From positions 1 to 64,000 of the forward strand of contig JAFUGE010000006.1 of assembly GCA_017469545.1 (NCBI GenBank): a stretch of DNA of 64,000 bases. Reading direction: 5' to 3'. Under the pieces are notes generated by a model. The model was not told the DNA's origin. It ran no database searches and was given only the letters and a program-made list of their open reading frames with translations. Shown here one piece after another: positions 9,550-17,853 of this stretch (positions are counted from its first letter, which is position 1; every line of letters begins with the position of its first letter). This stretch comes from Clostridia bacterium. GTDB taxonomy: Bacteria; Bacillota; Clostridia; TANB77; UBA1234. Position numbers and translations under genes: made by a program.

Positions 9550-9654
9550 TTCATCCCTCCATACATCTATTGTATATAAAATAGGACGGAATTACAACTG
9601 TTTTTGTTTCTTTTTTTACGGATAGCTTGATTTGGCCGTTTCAACAATTTTTTG

Positions 9655-9683
9655 TGTACATTTACAAAATTATATTATATAAT
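9655..9683 (+). promoter_or_regulatory. Promoter of comEA
   Basis: TGTACA (9655-9660), a 17-base spacer and a perfect TATAAT (9678-9683), 31 bases before the comEA start. Confidence 0.55.
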
Positions 9684-9713
9684 GATTTTGTAAATACCGA
9701 TAAGGAGGAGTTT

Positions 9714-10262
9714 ATGAATGAAAAAGTGAAGTACTTGTTAGTACTGGGGGCTTTTATCATTTTGTGTATGATTGGGTATTTTTCGATGCAAAAGGACGAA
9801 GTGGTGATACAAGCTTCGTCGGAGCATGAAGTAGAAGAGGAATCTATTTATGTGCACATTGAGGGATGTGTATATAATCCAGGCTTAATAAAAGTTCCGA
9901 AAGGGACGAGGATGTTTGAGCTAATTGAGCTTGCGGGAGGCGAGACGGACGATGCAGATTTATCAAAGATTAATCTTGCAAGCATTGTTTCTGACGCGCA
10001 AAAGGTGTATATTCCGCAAGTGATTGTGTACGACGAAAATGAGGAGAGTGTGACATCAATTAGTCGCACGGGAGTGGTCAATATTAATACGGCGACATCT
10101 AGCGAGCTGCAAACGCTGGACGGAATTGGGCCAAGTATGGCGAGCAAAATTATTGATTATCGTGAGAAGAATGGCTATTTTACACAGCCGGAAGATATTA
10201 TGAATGTGAGCGGTATTGGCGAGAGTAAATACAATAAAATTAAAGATAAGATTACAATTTAG
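9714..10262 (+). CDS. comEA: ComEA-like DNA-binding protein
   Basis: 182 aa from the ATG at 9714, which has AAGGAGGAG directly upstream; earlier in-frame starts lack one and would put non-typical sequence before the membrane helix. One N-terminal membrane segment (residues 7-24) anchors an extracytoplasmic SLBB domain (about 50-110, with HIEGCV and VPKGTR) and a C-terminal double helix-hairpin-helix domain (about 120-180, INTATSSELQTLDGIG). In naturally competent Gram-positives ComEA binds incoming double-stranded DNA at the cell surface. No comEC follows, so competence cannot be inferred from this locus alone. Confidence 0.9.
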   Translation: MNEKVKYLLVLGAFIILCMIGYFSMQKDEVVIQASSEHEVEEESIYVHIEGCVYNPGLIKVPKGTRMFELIELAGGETDDADLSKINLASIVSDAQKVYIPQVIVYDENEESVTSISRTGVVNINTATSSELQTLDGIGPSMASKIIDYREKNGYFTQPEDIMNVSGIGESKYNKIKDKITI

Positions 10263-10304
10263 GAGGCGCTTACTTAAGCGACCCGTATAAGAAAGGAGGA
10301 GAAA

Positions 10305-11615
10305 ATGAATATTTCTGAAATTATTAGAACCAAAAGAGATTGTAAGGAACTTACGACAGAGCAAATCGAATACTTTATCAAAGAGTATGCCTATGGCAAT
10401 ATTCCGGATTACCAAGTGTCTAGTTTACTTATGGCGATATACTTAAACGGAATGTCGGAGAGAGAAATTTTAGATTTGACAATTACGATGTCTAAATCGG
10501 GCGAAATCCTTGATTTATCGGATATTCCTGGCATAAAAGTAGATAAACATAGCACGGGCGGCATTGGCGATAAAGTGACGATGGTGGTAATGCCACTCGT
10601 GGCAAGCTTTGGCGTGCCTGTGATTAAGATGTCGGGAAGAGGCCTTGGATATACGCAAGGCACAGCTGATAAACTCGAGGCCATTCCGAATTTTAAAGTG
10701 AATTTGGAAATGGACGAAATGATTCGAAACGTGAAGAGAATTGGCATTGCTCTAATGACGCAGTCAGAAAATATTGCCCTTGCCGATAAAAAGTTATATG
10801 CGCTTCGTGATGTCACGCAGACGGTGGAAAGCATTCCGCTGATTGCATCTAGCATTATGAGTAAGAAGATAGCCTCTGGCGCAGATAAAATTTTGCTGGA
10901 AGTAACGTGCGGAAGTGGCGCCTTTATGGAAGACGAATTCCGCGCAAGAACGCTTGCCGAGACGATGGTAAAAATCGGGAATATGGCGGGGAAAGAGACG
11001 ATTGGCGTGATTACCAATATGAATCAGCCACTAGGAAGATTTTGTGGAAATGCACTAGAAACAATGGAAGCAATTAATATTTTAAAGGGACAGGGCGACT
11101 ACGATGTCGTTGAAGTCTGCTGCGTACTAGGGGCGTATATGCTGAAAATGGCTGGAGTTGGTGGCAGTATTGTAGAAAATATGAAAGTAGTGCAAGAAAA
11201 GATTGACTCGGGCGAAGGCCTTGCAAAATTTGAAGAGTTAGTGCAAAGGCAGTGGGGCGATACGAGAGTGATTAAAGAGCCAGAAAGACTTGTGACGGCG
11301 AAGTACAAGATTCCTGTTGTGGCAGAGGAAAGCGGATTTGTGGAAAAAATAGAAGCGAAGAATATTGGCCAGGCTGTTGTCAATTTAGGCGGCGGAAGAA
11401 TGAAGAAAGAGGACGTCATTGATTATGCAGTGGGAATCGAAGTATTGAAGAAGATTGGAGACAAAGTAGAAACAGGCGATACACTGATGTATATCTACGC
11501 TAATAGCGAGGAAAAAGGAAAAGAACAAGTGGAATTTTTGAGAAAGTCATACGAGCTAACGTATGAGCCAGTGAAAAAATTAAAAGCGATTTTGGATGTT
11601 GTGGAAGGAGTTTAA
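10305..11615 (+). CDS. pdp: Pyrimidine-nucleoside phosphorylase
   Basis: 436 aa, the usual length. Splits thymidine, uridine or deoxyuridine with phosphate into base and (deoxy)ribose-1-phosphate in pyrimidine salvage. Features: N-terminal helical domain, the glycosyltransferase family 4 signature around SGRGLGYTQGTADKLE (about residues 109-124), the phosphate-binding loop KHSTGGIGDK (about 81-90), and a C-terminal alpha/beta domain with AVVNLGGGR. GGAGGAG 5 nt before the ATG. It lies 42 bases after comEA and may be cotranscribed with it; a strong terminator follows. Confidence 0.95.
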   Translation: MNISEIIRTKRDCKELTTEQIEYFIKEYAYGNIPDYQVSSLLMAIYLNGMSEREILDLTITMSKSGEILDLSDIPGIKVDKHSTGGIGDKVTMVVMPLVASFGVPVIKMSGRGLGYTQGTADKLEAIPNFKVNLEMDEMIRNVKRIGIALMTQSENIALADKKLYALRDVTQTVESIPLIASSIMSKKIASGADKILLEVTCGSGAFMEDEFRARTLAETMVKIGNMAGKETIGVITNMNQPLGRFCGNALETMEAINILKGQGDYDVVEVCCVLGAYMLKMAGVGGSIVENMKVVQEKIDSGEGLAKFEELVQRQWGDTRVIKEPERLVTAKYKIPVVAEESGFVEKIEAKNIGQAVVNLGGGRMKKEDVIDYAVGIEVLKKIGDKVETGDTLMYIYANSEEKGKEQVEFLRKSYELTYEPVKKLKAILDVVEGV

Positions 11616-11623
11616 TCAAAGAA

Positions 11624-11650
11624 AAAAGGTGCCATTTGGCACCTTTTATT
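11624..11650 (+). terminator. Bidirectional terminator between pdp and clpX-like gene
   Basis: AAAAGGTGCCA / TGGCACCTTTT with a 2-base loop, T-rich after and A-rich before. Placed between two convergent genes. Confidence 0.88.
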
Positions 11651-12982
11651 TTAAGGTTCGTCTTCTAGCAAGTAATCCTTGCCGATTAGTTCTACAATGC
11701 CTAGTCGCTTTGACTTAGTATCTTCGTACAAGACAGTGGCATCGCCATTTTCATTAATGTCGCAAGAGCCACCAGAGCGGCTATTCATAACTTGGTACTC
11801 GGCCTGATACAAAAGGGATTCCAGCTCTTTTTTGATATCGCGAGCACCCGTGTTATGCTCCATGACTCTGCAGGCAATCTTGCTAAGCACTAGTTCGTCA
11901 ATTCTGAGTTCAAAGTTCTTGGCAGAGAAGATGCTTTTCTTTTTTGCTAACTTAGACTGAATGATAGACAAAATCGTAAAGTAAGATAGGTTATTCAGTA
12001 CGATAGGCGTCGGAGCGCGTCCGACGAATTCTTCTATGAAACCGTATTTTACTAAGTCAATTGGCTCTACATTTTTGAGGAGCTTGTCGTCGTCTATTGA
12101 CTCTTCACTCTTAAAGCCGATACTTTGCGGATAAAGCCTGGTCTTAATGATTTTGTCGAGGCCTACGAAAGCACCACAAAGAATGACGGTTAAGTGAGAA
12201 GTATCAAAGGCGGTTTTGCCATGGTTTATCCAAACAATGTTTGGTTCCAAGATTTTGAGCAATTCCTGCTGGACGGCTAGGCCATTGATGTCCCGCTGAG
12301 AAGAGTCGCTTCGCCTTTTCTTGTCGATTTCGTCGATAACGACAACGCCATTTTGTGCCAGTTCCAAATCATTGTTTGCGGCCTGATAGAGACGCTCGAG
12401 AATTGCTTCTACTTTATCGCCGATGTATCCAGCAGAAGTGATGGCGTCTGCATTAGAGCGAGCGTAGGGAATTTCCAGTGCTTTTAAAGCTGTCTCTGCT
12501 AAGAATGTTTTACCTACGCCGGTAGAACCAATCAAAAGTAGATGGTTTAGCTCGTCAGACTCATAACCCATGTCTTCAAGCATACATTTAAATTGATTAG
12601 TGTAGAGGGTGAAGACAACTTTCTCGGTAGCCTCGTCTTGACCAAACACTTCACTTTTTACGATATCGACAAAGCTTTCCAGAGAATAGTCAAGACAAGG
12701 GTATTTGCTCGTGATTGCTTTGAGCTCGTTTAGGCGATATCGGTCATTTTCCACCATGGTGGACTGCTTGGATTGAATATTTTGCGGTGCTTGAGATTTA
12801 GCATTTGCAGTATTAGCAGTCAGAATGGTGTCTTTTTTGGAAAGTTCCCTTAAGCAATTAGAGCAAATACAGCCATAATGCTTATCAATCGTGAAGCTAG
12901 ATGCAGCATAGGGCTTGTCGACGCTTGGAGTTGCTTCCACGAGTTTCCCGCAGCGGTAGCAAGCAATTTTCCGAGTAATCAT
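11651..12982 (-). CDS. ClpX-like AAA+ unfoldase
   Basis: 443 aa. Relative of ClpX, the hexameric unfoldase that feeds proteins to ClpP. Domains: an N-terminal four-Cys zinc-binding region (CYRC and CSNC, residues 8-42) with a longer spacer than ClpX; a low-complexity linker; an AAA+ core with Walker A GSTGVGKT, pore loop GYIG, Walker B VVVIDEIDK, and a C-terminal GAR sensor motif. SIGF (near residue 290) is placed like the ClpX IGF loop that docks ClpP, so protease coupling is likely. It differs enough from housekeeping ClpX to be a paralogue. A CGG codon at 12293-12295 is read in frame as Arg within the conserved QRDINGLAVQ stretch. GGAGG ribosome site present. Confidence 0.82.
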   Translation of the reverse strand: MITRKIACYRCGKLVEATPSVDKPYAASSFTIDKHYGCICSNCLRELSKKDTILTANTANAKSQAPQNIQSKQSTMVENDRYRLNELKAITSKYPCLDYSLESFVDIVKSEVFGQDEATEKVVFTLYTNQFKCMLEDMGYESDELNHLLLIGSTGVGKTFLAETALKALEIPYARSNADAITSAGYIGDKVEAILERLYQAANNDLELAQNGVVVIDEIDKKRRSDSSQRDINGLAVQQELLKILEPNIVWINHGKTAFDTSHLTVILCGAFVGLDKIIKTRLYPQSIGFKSEESIDDDKLLKNVEPIDLVKYGFIEEFVGRAPTPIVLNNLSYFTILSIIQSKLAKKKSIFSAKNFELRIDELVLSKIACRVMEHNTGARDIKKELESLLYQAEYQVMNSRSGGSCDINENGDATVLYEDTKSKRLGIVELIGKDYLLEDEP

Positions 12983-13115
12983 AAGAAAACCTCCTTTTTA
13001 AATTATTAAAGGGAGTAAGTAAATTTTTGGAATTGAAAGCATTATACTACGGATTTTACCAAAAAACAAGTTATAAAGAAAAATCTGGTTGTAATCTCTA
13101 GTAGTTTTCATAGAA

Positions 13116-13126
13116 TATGATATAAT
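13116..13126 (+). promoter_or_regulatory. Extended -10 promoter of the CDF gene
   Basis: TGATATAAT: a perfect TATAAT (13121-13126) preceded by TG one base before it, the extended -10 form, which tolerates the lack of a good -35. It is 29 bases before the start codon. Confidence 0.5.
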
Positions 13127-13155
13127 AAATAAAACTAATTTTTAAAGGAGTATCT

Positions 13156-14253
13156 ATGGATAGAAAAAAGATTATTGTAAGAACGAGTATTTTTGGCATA
13201 GCTGTTAATTTAGTATTGGTTTTGTTTAAAGCTGTGGTGGGACTAATCGCAAATTCTATTGCCATCATTTTAGACGCCGTAAACAACTTTACCGACGCAC
13301 TTTCGTCAATCATTACGATTATAGGAACAAAACTTGCGAATAAAGAACCAGATAAAAAACATCCGTATGGGCACGGAAGAATTGAGTACTTTACGTCTGT
13401 TATCATTGCTGTCATCATATTATTAGCAGGCGTTAGCGCCATTAGGGAATCGATAGTAAAGATTATCAGTCCTGAAGAAGCGGATTATTCCATTGTTTCT
13501 CTAGTCATTATCGCCGTTGCGGTAGTAGTAAAATTTGTCTTCGGAAGATACGTCAAGAAAGTCGGCAAGGAAGTAAACTCTCAAAGTCTTGTGGCATCGG
13601 GAGAAGACGCCTTTATGGACTCTGTGCTTTCGTCTGCAACGCTATTTGCCGCGCTAATCAATTATATTTGGAAGATAGGATTAGAGGGCTATTTGGGCGT
13701 TATCATAGGCGTGTTTATTATCAAAACTGCTATTGAAATATTAAAAGAAGCCGTTGACTCAATCTTAGGTGTGAGAGCTGATAGCGAGTTATCAAAGCAT
13801 TTGAAAGAAAAGATCAATTCGTTTGAAGAGGTACAAGGAACATACGATTTAAACCTACATAATTACGGCCCTTCCAGCGTCATAGCATCAGCACATATCC
13901 AAGTAAGAAACGATATGACGGCGGAGGAAATCCATATCCTAACGCGAGAAATCGAATATGCTGTTTATGCGGAATTTGGTATTGCGCTTACTCTTGGCAT
14001 TTATGCGGCAAACGACGAGGGAGAGTATGGAGAAATCAAGAAAACACTAGAAGAAATCTTGAAAGAATACGAAAATGTCTTACAAGTGCACGGATTTTAC
14101 GTAGATAAAGAAAATAACGTATATTTCGATCTCATTATTGATTTTAAGGTAGAGGATAGGGCGGAAATGAGAAATGAAATTGTAGCAAAATTAAAAGAAA
14201 AATATCCGGCCTACCATTACAATGTAATCATTGACTCGGATATCACAGATTAA
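13156..14253 (+). CDS. Cation diffusion facilitator, probably manganese exporter
   Basis: 365 aa CDF transporter: six membrane helices (about residues 10-200) and a cytoplasmic ferredoxin-like C-terminal domain. Metal site A is N43-x3-D47 in helix 2 and D151-x3-D155 in helix 5. Zinc CDF proteins normally have HxxxD, and the YiiP/FieF type DxxxD/HxxxD; the Asn-Asp/Asp-Asp set is that described for Mn exporters of the MntE group, so Mn2+ efflux by proton antiport is the best guess. HPYGHGRIEY after helix 2 is the usual cytoplasmic loop motif. An extra C-terminal extension (about 290-365) repeats an alpha/beta pattern. AAAGGAG is 6 nt before the ATG. No metal-responsive regulator lies nearby. 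Confidence 0.88.
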   Translation: MDRKKIIVRTSIFGIAVNLVLVLFKAVVGLIANSIAIILDAVNNFTDALSSIITIIGTKLANKEPDKKHPYGHGRIEYFTSVIIAVIILLAGVSAIRESIVKIISPEEADYSIVSLVIIAVAVVVKFVFGRYVKKVGKEVNSQSLVASGEDAFMDSVLSSATLFAALINYIWKIGLEGYLGVIIGVFIIKTAIEILKEAVDSILGVRADSELSKHLKEKINSFEEVQGTYDLNLHNYGPSSVIASAHIQVRNDMTAEEIHILTREIEYAVYAEFGIALTLGIYAANDEGEYGEIKKTLEEILKEYENVLQVHGFYVDKENNVYFDLIIDFKVEDRAEMRNEIVAKLKEKYPAYHYNVIIDSDITD

Positions 14254-14257
14254 TGCT

Positions 14258-14286
14258 ATGGGCAGCGTTATTTATACGCTGCCCAT
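14258..14286. repeat. GC-rich hairpin between convergent genes
   Basis: Perfect 11-bp stem, ATGGGCAGCGT (14258-14268) with ACGCTGCCCAT (14276-14286), 7-base loop. Its core GGCAGCG/CGCTGCC is the same as in the element at 5887. It fills the gap between the convergent CDF and SDR genes and may serve as a terminator, though no long T run follows on either strand. Confidence 0.6.
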
Positions 14287-14289
14287 TAT

Positions 14290-15045
14290 CTATCTCTCGA
14301 TTTTTCTTTGTTGCACTTTATACGTAATTCTTGCAATCCACGCGCTTGGTAGCAAATGCGCACCAATTCTAGCCAATTTCACATTGGTTCCAGGAACAAT
14401 GTAAAATCGATTTAGGTGCTTTAAGGCGTACTTTGCAACATACTGACTCGTAAGACCTTTCATAGAAAAGGCGACATTGGCCACTTTATTAAAATTCGTG
14501 TCCACAGGCCCAGGACAGAGAATGCTGATTTTCACGTCAGACTTTGCTCTTCTAAGCTCTTCACGAATTGACTCTGAAAGCCTGACAACATAGTTTTTGG
14601 TAGCATAGTACGTCGCCATCAGTGGCCCTGGCATAAAACCAGCAATAGAAGCAACATTAAGGATATGCCCTTTATTTGCCGTTTTCATATCGGCCAAATA
14701 AAGCTTGGTAAGGATATGATAGGCCGTCACATTTGTATTAATCATAGTCAAATCTTTCGATAAATCTGTTTCCGCAAAATCGCCACAATCACCGAAACCA
14801 GCGTTGTTGATTAGCAAATCAACATTAGGATTTTCGGAATGTAGACGAATGCAATTCTCTGGAACACTCAAATCCATTGAAACAATTTGAATCTTGGCAT
14901 TCGAATTTTCACTTAATTCTATTTGTAAATCCTTCAAATGGTCCTCATTCCTTGCCACCAAAACTAGCTCGTCATAATCGTTTGCAAGAATTCTTGCCAT
15001 ATCTCTTCCAATCCCGGAAGAGGCCCCAGTAATCAAAGCTTTCAT
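14290..15045 (-). CDS. Short-chain dehydrogenase/reductase
   Basis: 251 aa classical SDR with Rossmann fold. NAD(P)-binding TGASSGIG at residues 6-13, NNAG near residue 84, catalytic Ser region near 130-140 and the Y-x3-K pair in YYATK near 150. The C-terminal part resembles DltE/YqjQ-like oxidoreductases. Substrate unknown; no pathway neighbours are present. AAAAGGAG lies 8 nt upstream of the ATG. Confidence 0.9.
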   Translation of the reverse strand: MKALITGASSGIGRDMARILANDYDELVLVARNEDHLKDLQIELSENSNAKIQIVSMDLSVPENCIRLHSENPNVDLLINNAGFGDCGDFAETDLSKDLTMINTNVTAYHILTKLYLADMKTANKGHILNVASIAGFMPGPLMATYYATKNYVVRLSESIREELRRAKSDVKISILCPGPVDTNFNKVANVAFSMKGLTSQYVAKYALKHLNRFYIVPGTNVKLARIGAHLLPSAWIARITYKVQQRKIER

Positions 15046-15189
15046 AAAAAACTCCTTTTCTATTTAAAATTGATATTTGTATTTTACCATAACTACTGTC
15101 AAGAAAACAAGAGGCAGTAGCTTGATACAAGTGGGAAAGTATGATATTATTAAAAATTTCGAATTTTTGCGTCTGCAATTCATTATAAG

Positions 15190-15228
15190 AAACCCCTTCA
15201 AGAATAATAGCTATTCTTGAAGGGGTTT
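15190..15228 (-). terminator. Strong terminator hairpin
   Basis: A perfect 17-bp stem (15190-15206 with 15212-15228) with an ATAGC loop; on the minus strand it is followed by TTTCTTAT. It ends the gene at 15240-16100. Confidence 0.82.
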
Positions 15229-15239
15229 CGATTATAAGT

Positions 15240-16100
15240 TTAATAGTTTACAGGGGGTAATTCCGGTGGCCTTTTGGTGTTGAGCCAGTTGTTTAATTGC
15301 TGGATGCCTTCAGGAGTCGCGCCAAACTTTCTTCGCATAAGCAGGGCTTGAGAGGCAAAGGGCATATCCTTGCTGATATCTCTGCGCAAATCAAGTGTCC
15401 ATTCACTTTTCAAAATCTGAAGGCAGTTTTGAATAAAGTCATTGAATTCATTTGCGTTCGAACATTCGATTTTCCAGGGAATAGAAGGACACCTTGGACT
15501 AATATTAGTCTCTAAGATAAGCCCAGTTTTCGGTAGAATTTTCGAATAAAAGTCGTTGTTTCTCGGGTTCTTATCATATTCCAAGGTAAGCGTATAGCAC
15601 GAACGATGTGCTACCTGCATATCTACCAACAGCTCTGAGTCTTTATCTTTCAAAAACTCATAAAAATCAATGATACTTGCAAAGCCTTGATTCCCAGAAA
15701 TATCTTCGTGATTTTCAAAAGCTTCTGAAAGTGATTGTAGAAAGAGATTTTTCCGATTTCGTTTAGAGGTAGAAATAATCAGAAAGTTTTGATGCCAGTC
15801 TGGACCACTAAATGGATTTGAAGCACTCATAGAAAGCTGTAGACGTGCGTTTCCAAACTTTTCTGCAGCAGCAATAATGCGTCTTAAATTTGTATCAGAG
15901 CTGTTTGAAACATTGAGTACAAGATATAACTCATGGACACAACAGCCTGATGTTACCACATTGTTGTTGTAACAACTCCAAAGTAACCGCTCCATATACG
16001 GATTTTCTTCAGACCAAGCTTTCATTGCTTCTTTTAGCTGCACTTCGTCTAATGACGAAATCGGAATCGAAGAGCCGTGATTCCAACGTGAATTACTCAT
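15240..16100 (-). CDS. Conserved-looking hypothetical protein
   Basis: 286 aa from the ATG at 16100, chosen because GAAGGAGGAAA sits 7-10 nt upstream; a longer in-frame version starting at 16133 lacks a ribosome site. No signal peptide, membrane helix or motif that I recognise. It has mixed alpha/beta character, Trp-rich stretches and four Cys (SCYNNN, SGCCVH, SCYTL). Two CGG codons (15753-15755, 15987-15989) are read in frame as Arg, rare for this chromosome, which may hint at a different origin. Its own promoter region and terminator make it monocistronic. Confidence 0.7.
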   Translation of the reverse strand: MSNSRWNHGSSIPISSLDEVQLKEAMKAWSEENPYMERLLWSCYNNNVVTSGCCVHELYLVLNVSNSSDTNLRRIIAAAEKFGNARLQLSMSASNPFSGPDWHQNFLIISTSKRNRKNLFLQSLSEAFENHEDISGNQGFASIIDFYEFLKDKDSELLVDMQVAHRSCYTLTLEYDKNPRNNDFYSKILPKTGLILETNISPRCPSIPWKIECSNANEFNDFIQNCLQILKSEWTLDLRRDISKDMPFASQALLMRRKFGATPEGIQQLNNWLNTKRPPELPPVNY

Positions 16101-16293
16101 AATAAATTTCCTCCTTCTCAATAAATGAGCCAAGAATGATAAAATATTAAATACAACAACATTATATCAAATTTACATAATTTTGGCAAGAGGATGGGAG
16201 GCTGATAAATTCTAAAATATTTTTTGGTGTGAAAAGATACGACGGAAAGTGATTGAAAAAGCTGCTAAATTATGGTAAACTATAAGTATATTA

Positions 16294-16340
16294 CGTGATA
16301 TCTTGTGGTAATGGTAAATACCATTTCACCTTTGATCACG
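16294..16340 (+). promoter_or_regulatory. Nested hairpin before a small ORF
   Basis: Concentric complementary blocks: CGTGAT (16294-16299) with ATCACG (16335-16340), GTG with CAC, and AATGGTA (16310-16316) with TACCATT (16319-16325) around a 2-base loop. As RNA this is one long, slightly bulged hairpin ending 24 bases before the start codon of the small ORF at 16364. It may control that ORF; no known RNA family recognised. Confidence 0.4.
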
Positions 16341-16363
16341 AATGGGTTGCTAGAGGTGATAGT

Positions 16364-16525
16364 ATGCCATATTTGTCAAAAGAAACGATTGATAGAATAC
16401 CTATGGACGTTTTAAAACAATATGGAAAAGTGCTCAAAAATGCCTTAAAGGGGCACGAATATAGGTATGCGCATAGAAATGATAAAGAAATGTCCGCCGG
16501 AGCGGAGATTGGAGAAAGAGAATAG
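16364..16525 (+). CDS. Small hypothetical protein
   Basis: 53 aa from the ATG at 16364, with GAGGTGA 5-6 nt upstream. Charged and helical, with no membrane segment or known motif. The ATG was chosen over an in-frame GTG at 16295, which lies inside the hairpin element and has no ribosome site. Existence as a protein is uncertain. Confidence 0.4.
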   Translation: MPYLSKETIDRIPMDVLKQYGKVLKNALKGHEYRYAHRNDKEMSAGAEIGERE

Positions 16526-16558
16526 GGGATAATGTGAGAATTTAGGAAACCGAAAAGC

Positions 16559-16588
16559 AAAGCACCTGCTATATTTAGCAAGTGCTTT
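16559..16588 (-). terminator. Hairpin next to tRNA-fMet fragment 1
   Basis: AAAGCAC-c-TGCTA (16559-16571) pairs with TAGCA-a-GTGCTTT (16576-16588). It lies downstream of the tRNA fragment on the minus strand, the same position as the terminator after the intact tRNA, but its sequence differs. Confidence 0.6.
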
Positions 16589-16598
16589 ATTTTACTTT

Positions 16599-16642
16599 GG
16601 TTGCGGGGGTAAGACTCGAACCTGCGACCTTCGGGTTATGAG
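16599..16642 (-). pseudogene. tRNA-fMet 3'-end fragment 1 (probable att remnant)
   Basis: On the minus strand this matches the 3' 44 bases of the intact initiator tRNA at 18639-18714, including CCA, T arm, variable loop and the CAT anticodon, with two mismatches. Similarity extends 7 bases past CCA (from 16592). It stops abruptly in the anticodon loop at 16642. The 5' half is missing, so it cannot be a working tRNA. This is the usual footprint of a tyrosine-recombinase attachment site. Confidence 0.75.
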
Positions 16643-16799
16643 TGCGTTTCGCCACTTTTTACATATTATCACAAATTGTCATAAATGCTTATATTTCAAT
16701 GTTTACATTGATTTTTCTTATTCTAAAATATCATAAATTTTTATATGTTTTTATAACTTTTTTCACTTAAAGAAAACTCAAAAAAGTAGAGAAAATCAA

Positions 16800-17237
16800 C
16801 TATTTTTTATAGATTTTTTGCATTAATGCTTCTTGTAAAACCTGTGAAAAATTAATATTTAATGCCTCAGCTTTTGTGTTCAGCCATTGTGGAATAGTTA
16901 AATTCTTTCTAACAGATTTATTACTCCACTTTTGTGCAAATTCATCTAAATCAACCAATACTAATGTTTTAAATGAACTAATAATATCTTTATCTTCTAT
17001 TTCCCAATAACTTTGAACTTCTTTTATATTTATATCTTCAATGTTACTTTGTTTTGGTATTTCATTTTTACTTATATCTTCCAAATCTTCTAAAATATAA
17101 GTTGCAATTAAATCTTGTGCCATATATATAGCTTCTTCTAATGTTTTGCCATAAGTATTATTTGTATTTAAGTCGGGAACAAAAGCCATATACTCATCTT
17201 TTGTTTGAAAAATACAAACTGGATAAATAACTTTCAT
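16800..17237 (-). CDS. hicB: HicB-family antitoxin
   Basis: 145 aa from the ATG at 17237, which has GGGAGG 7 nt upstream; the ATG at 17243 is too close to it. N-terminal HicB fold (YPVCIFQTKDEYMAFVPDL, then GKTLEEAI) and a C-terminal DNA-binding-like helix set (VRKNLTIPQWLN). It would neutralise HicA and repress the operon. It follows the broken hicA gene by 35 bases, the expected order toxin-antitoxin. Confidence 0.85.
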   Translation of the reverse strand: MKVIYPVCIFQTKDEYMAFVPDLNTNNTYGKTLEEAIYMAQDLIATYILEDLEDISKNEIPKQSNIEDINIKEVQSYWEIEDKDIISSFKTLVLVDLDEFAQKWSNKSVRKNLTIPQWLNTKAEALNINFSQVLQEALMQKIYKK

Positions 17238-17272
17238 ATTCATTCCTCCCCATATATATTACAAGCAAGGGT

Positions 17273-17459
17273 TTATTTCAACCCTGCTTGTTTAAGTATG
17301 CTATTGAGAGTTTTCAATGGTAAATCACCATTATGCTTTGGAATGGTTACTTTACCGAGGTTTAGTTGAATGCTTATATTGATAATGAGAACTTTTTGAA
17401 GCTCCTATACAATACCAGCCATCATCTCTCAATAGTTTATCTACTTGTCGGAAATTCAT
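17273..17459 (-). pseudogene. hicA: HicA toxin, +1 frameshifted
   Basis: ATG at 17459 with AAAGGAGGAAAG directly upstream. The first 34 codons give an HicA double-stranded-RNA-binding-like fold: RQVDKLLRDDGW, then the active-site His in KSSHYQYKH. In frame, CCT is followed by CGG (17355-17357) and a TAA stop. Skipping the C gives GGT AAA GTA ACC ATT CCA and continues GKVTIPKHNGDLPLK to a normal HicA end at 17273. So the gene carries one extra base (or is read by +1 slippage). The toxin mRNA interferase is inactive if the shift is real and not bypassed; that would leave hicB as an orphan. Confidence 0.85.
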
Positions 17460-17657
17460 GACTTTCCTCCTTTCGATAATTCCATTATAATACGCATTAT
17501 GCGTATTGTCAATAATGTTATATGCGAAAAGTCAAATTATATACACCTTTTATTGAATTCTTAGAAAATTTGTATTTCATTTATATTCTTATTTTTTTCA
17601 GCTCATATTTAGCGCCTAAAAAAATATTTTCGTAGTTTTTTGAATAGCAATAAAAAA

Positions 17658-17681
17658 TAGCAAATCTCGAAAGACTTGCTA
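17658..17681 (-). terminator. Hairpin next to tRNA-fMet fragment 2
   Basis: AGCAAATCT (17659-17667) pairs with AGACTTGCT (17672-17680), one mismatch, CGAA loop; followed on the minus strand by TATTTTTTAT. Same relation to the tRNA fragment as the other two hairpins. Confidence 0.55.
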
Positions 17682-17685
17682 CAAG

Positions 17686-17723
17686 TGGTTGTGATGGTAA
17701 GACTCGAACTTACGACCTTCGGG
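17686..17723 (-). pseudogene. tRNA-fMet-like 3'-end fragment 2
   Basis: Minus-strand copy of the 3' end of tRNA-fMet with CCA, TTCGAGTCTTACC and the variable region; 28 consecutive bases equal the intact gene (17696-17723). The acceptor region differs by four bases, and similarity ends just before the anticodon. A second apparent attachment-site relic between fragment 1 and the intact tRNA. Confidence 0.65.
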
Positions 17724-17853
17724 GGATCAAGAATACATTTATTCGACTGATATTTGACTGAACTTTTTGGTGGATCGAAAAAAGCCTGACATTCATCAGA
17801 CTTTTAATTATTCGTTTTCTCAAAATAGTGCGATTAGTTTGATAAATTGTAAT

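Noticed and set aside
9627-9713. Longer N-terminus for ComEA
   Set aside because: It covers the promoter and lacks a ribosome site; AAGGAGGAG points to 9714.
16599-16642. Functional second tRNA-fMet
   Set aside because: The 5' half with acceptor strand and D arm is absent.
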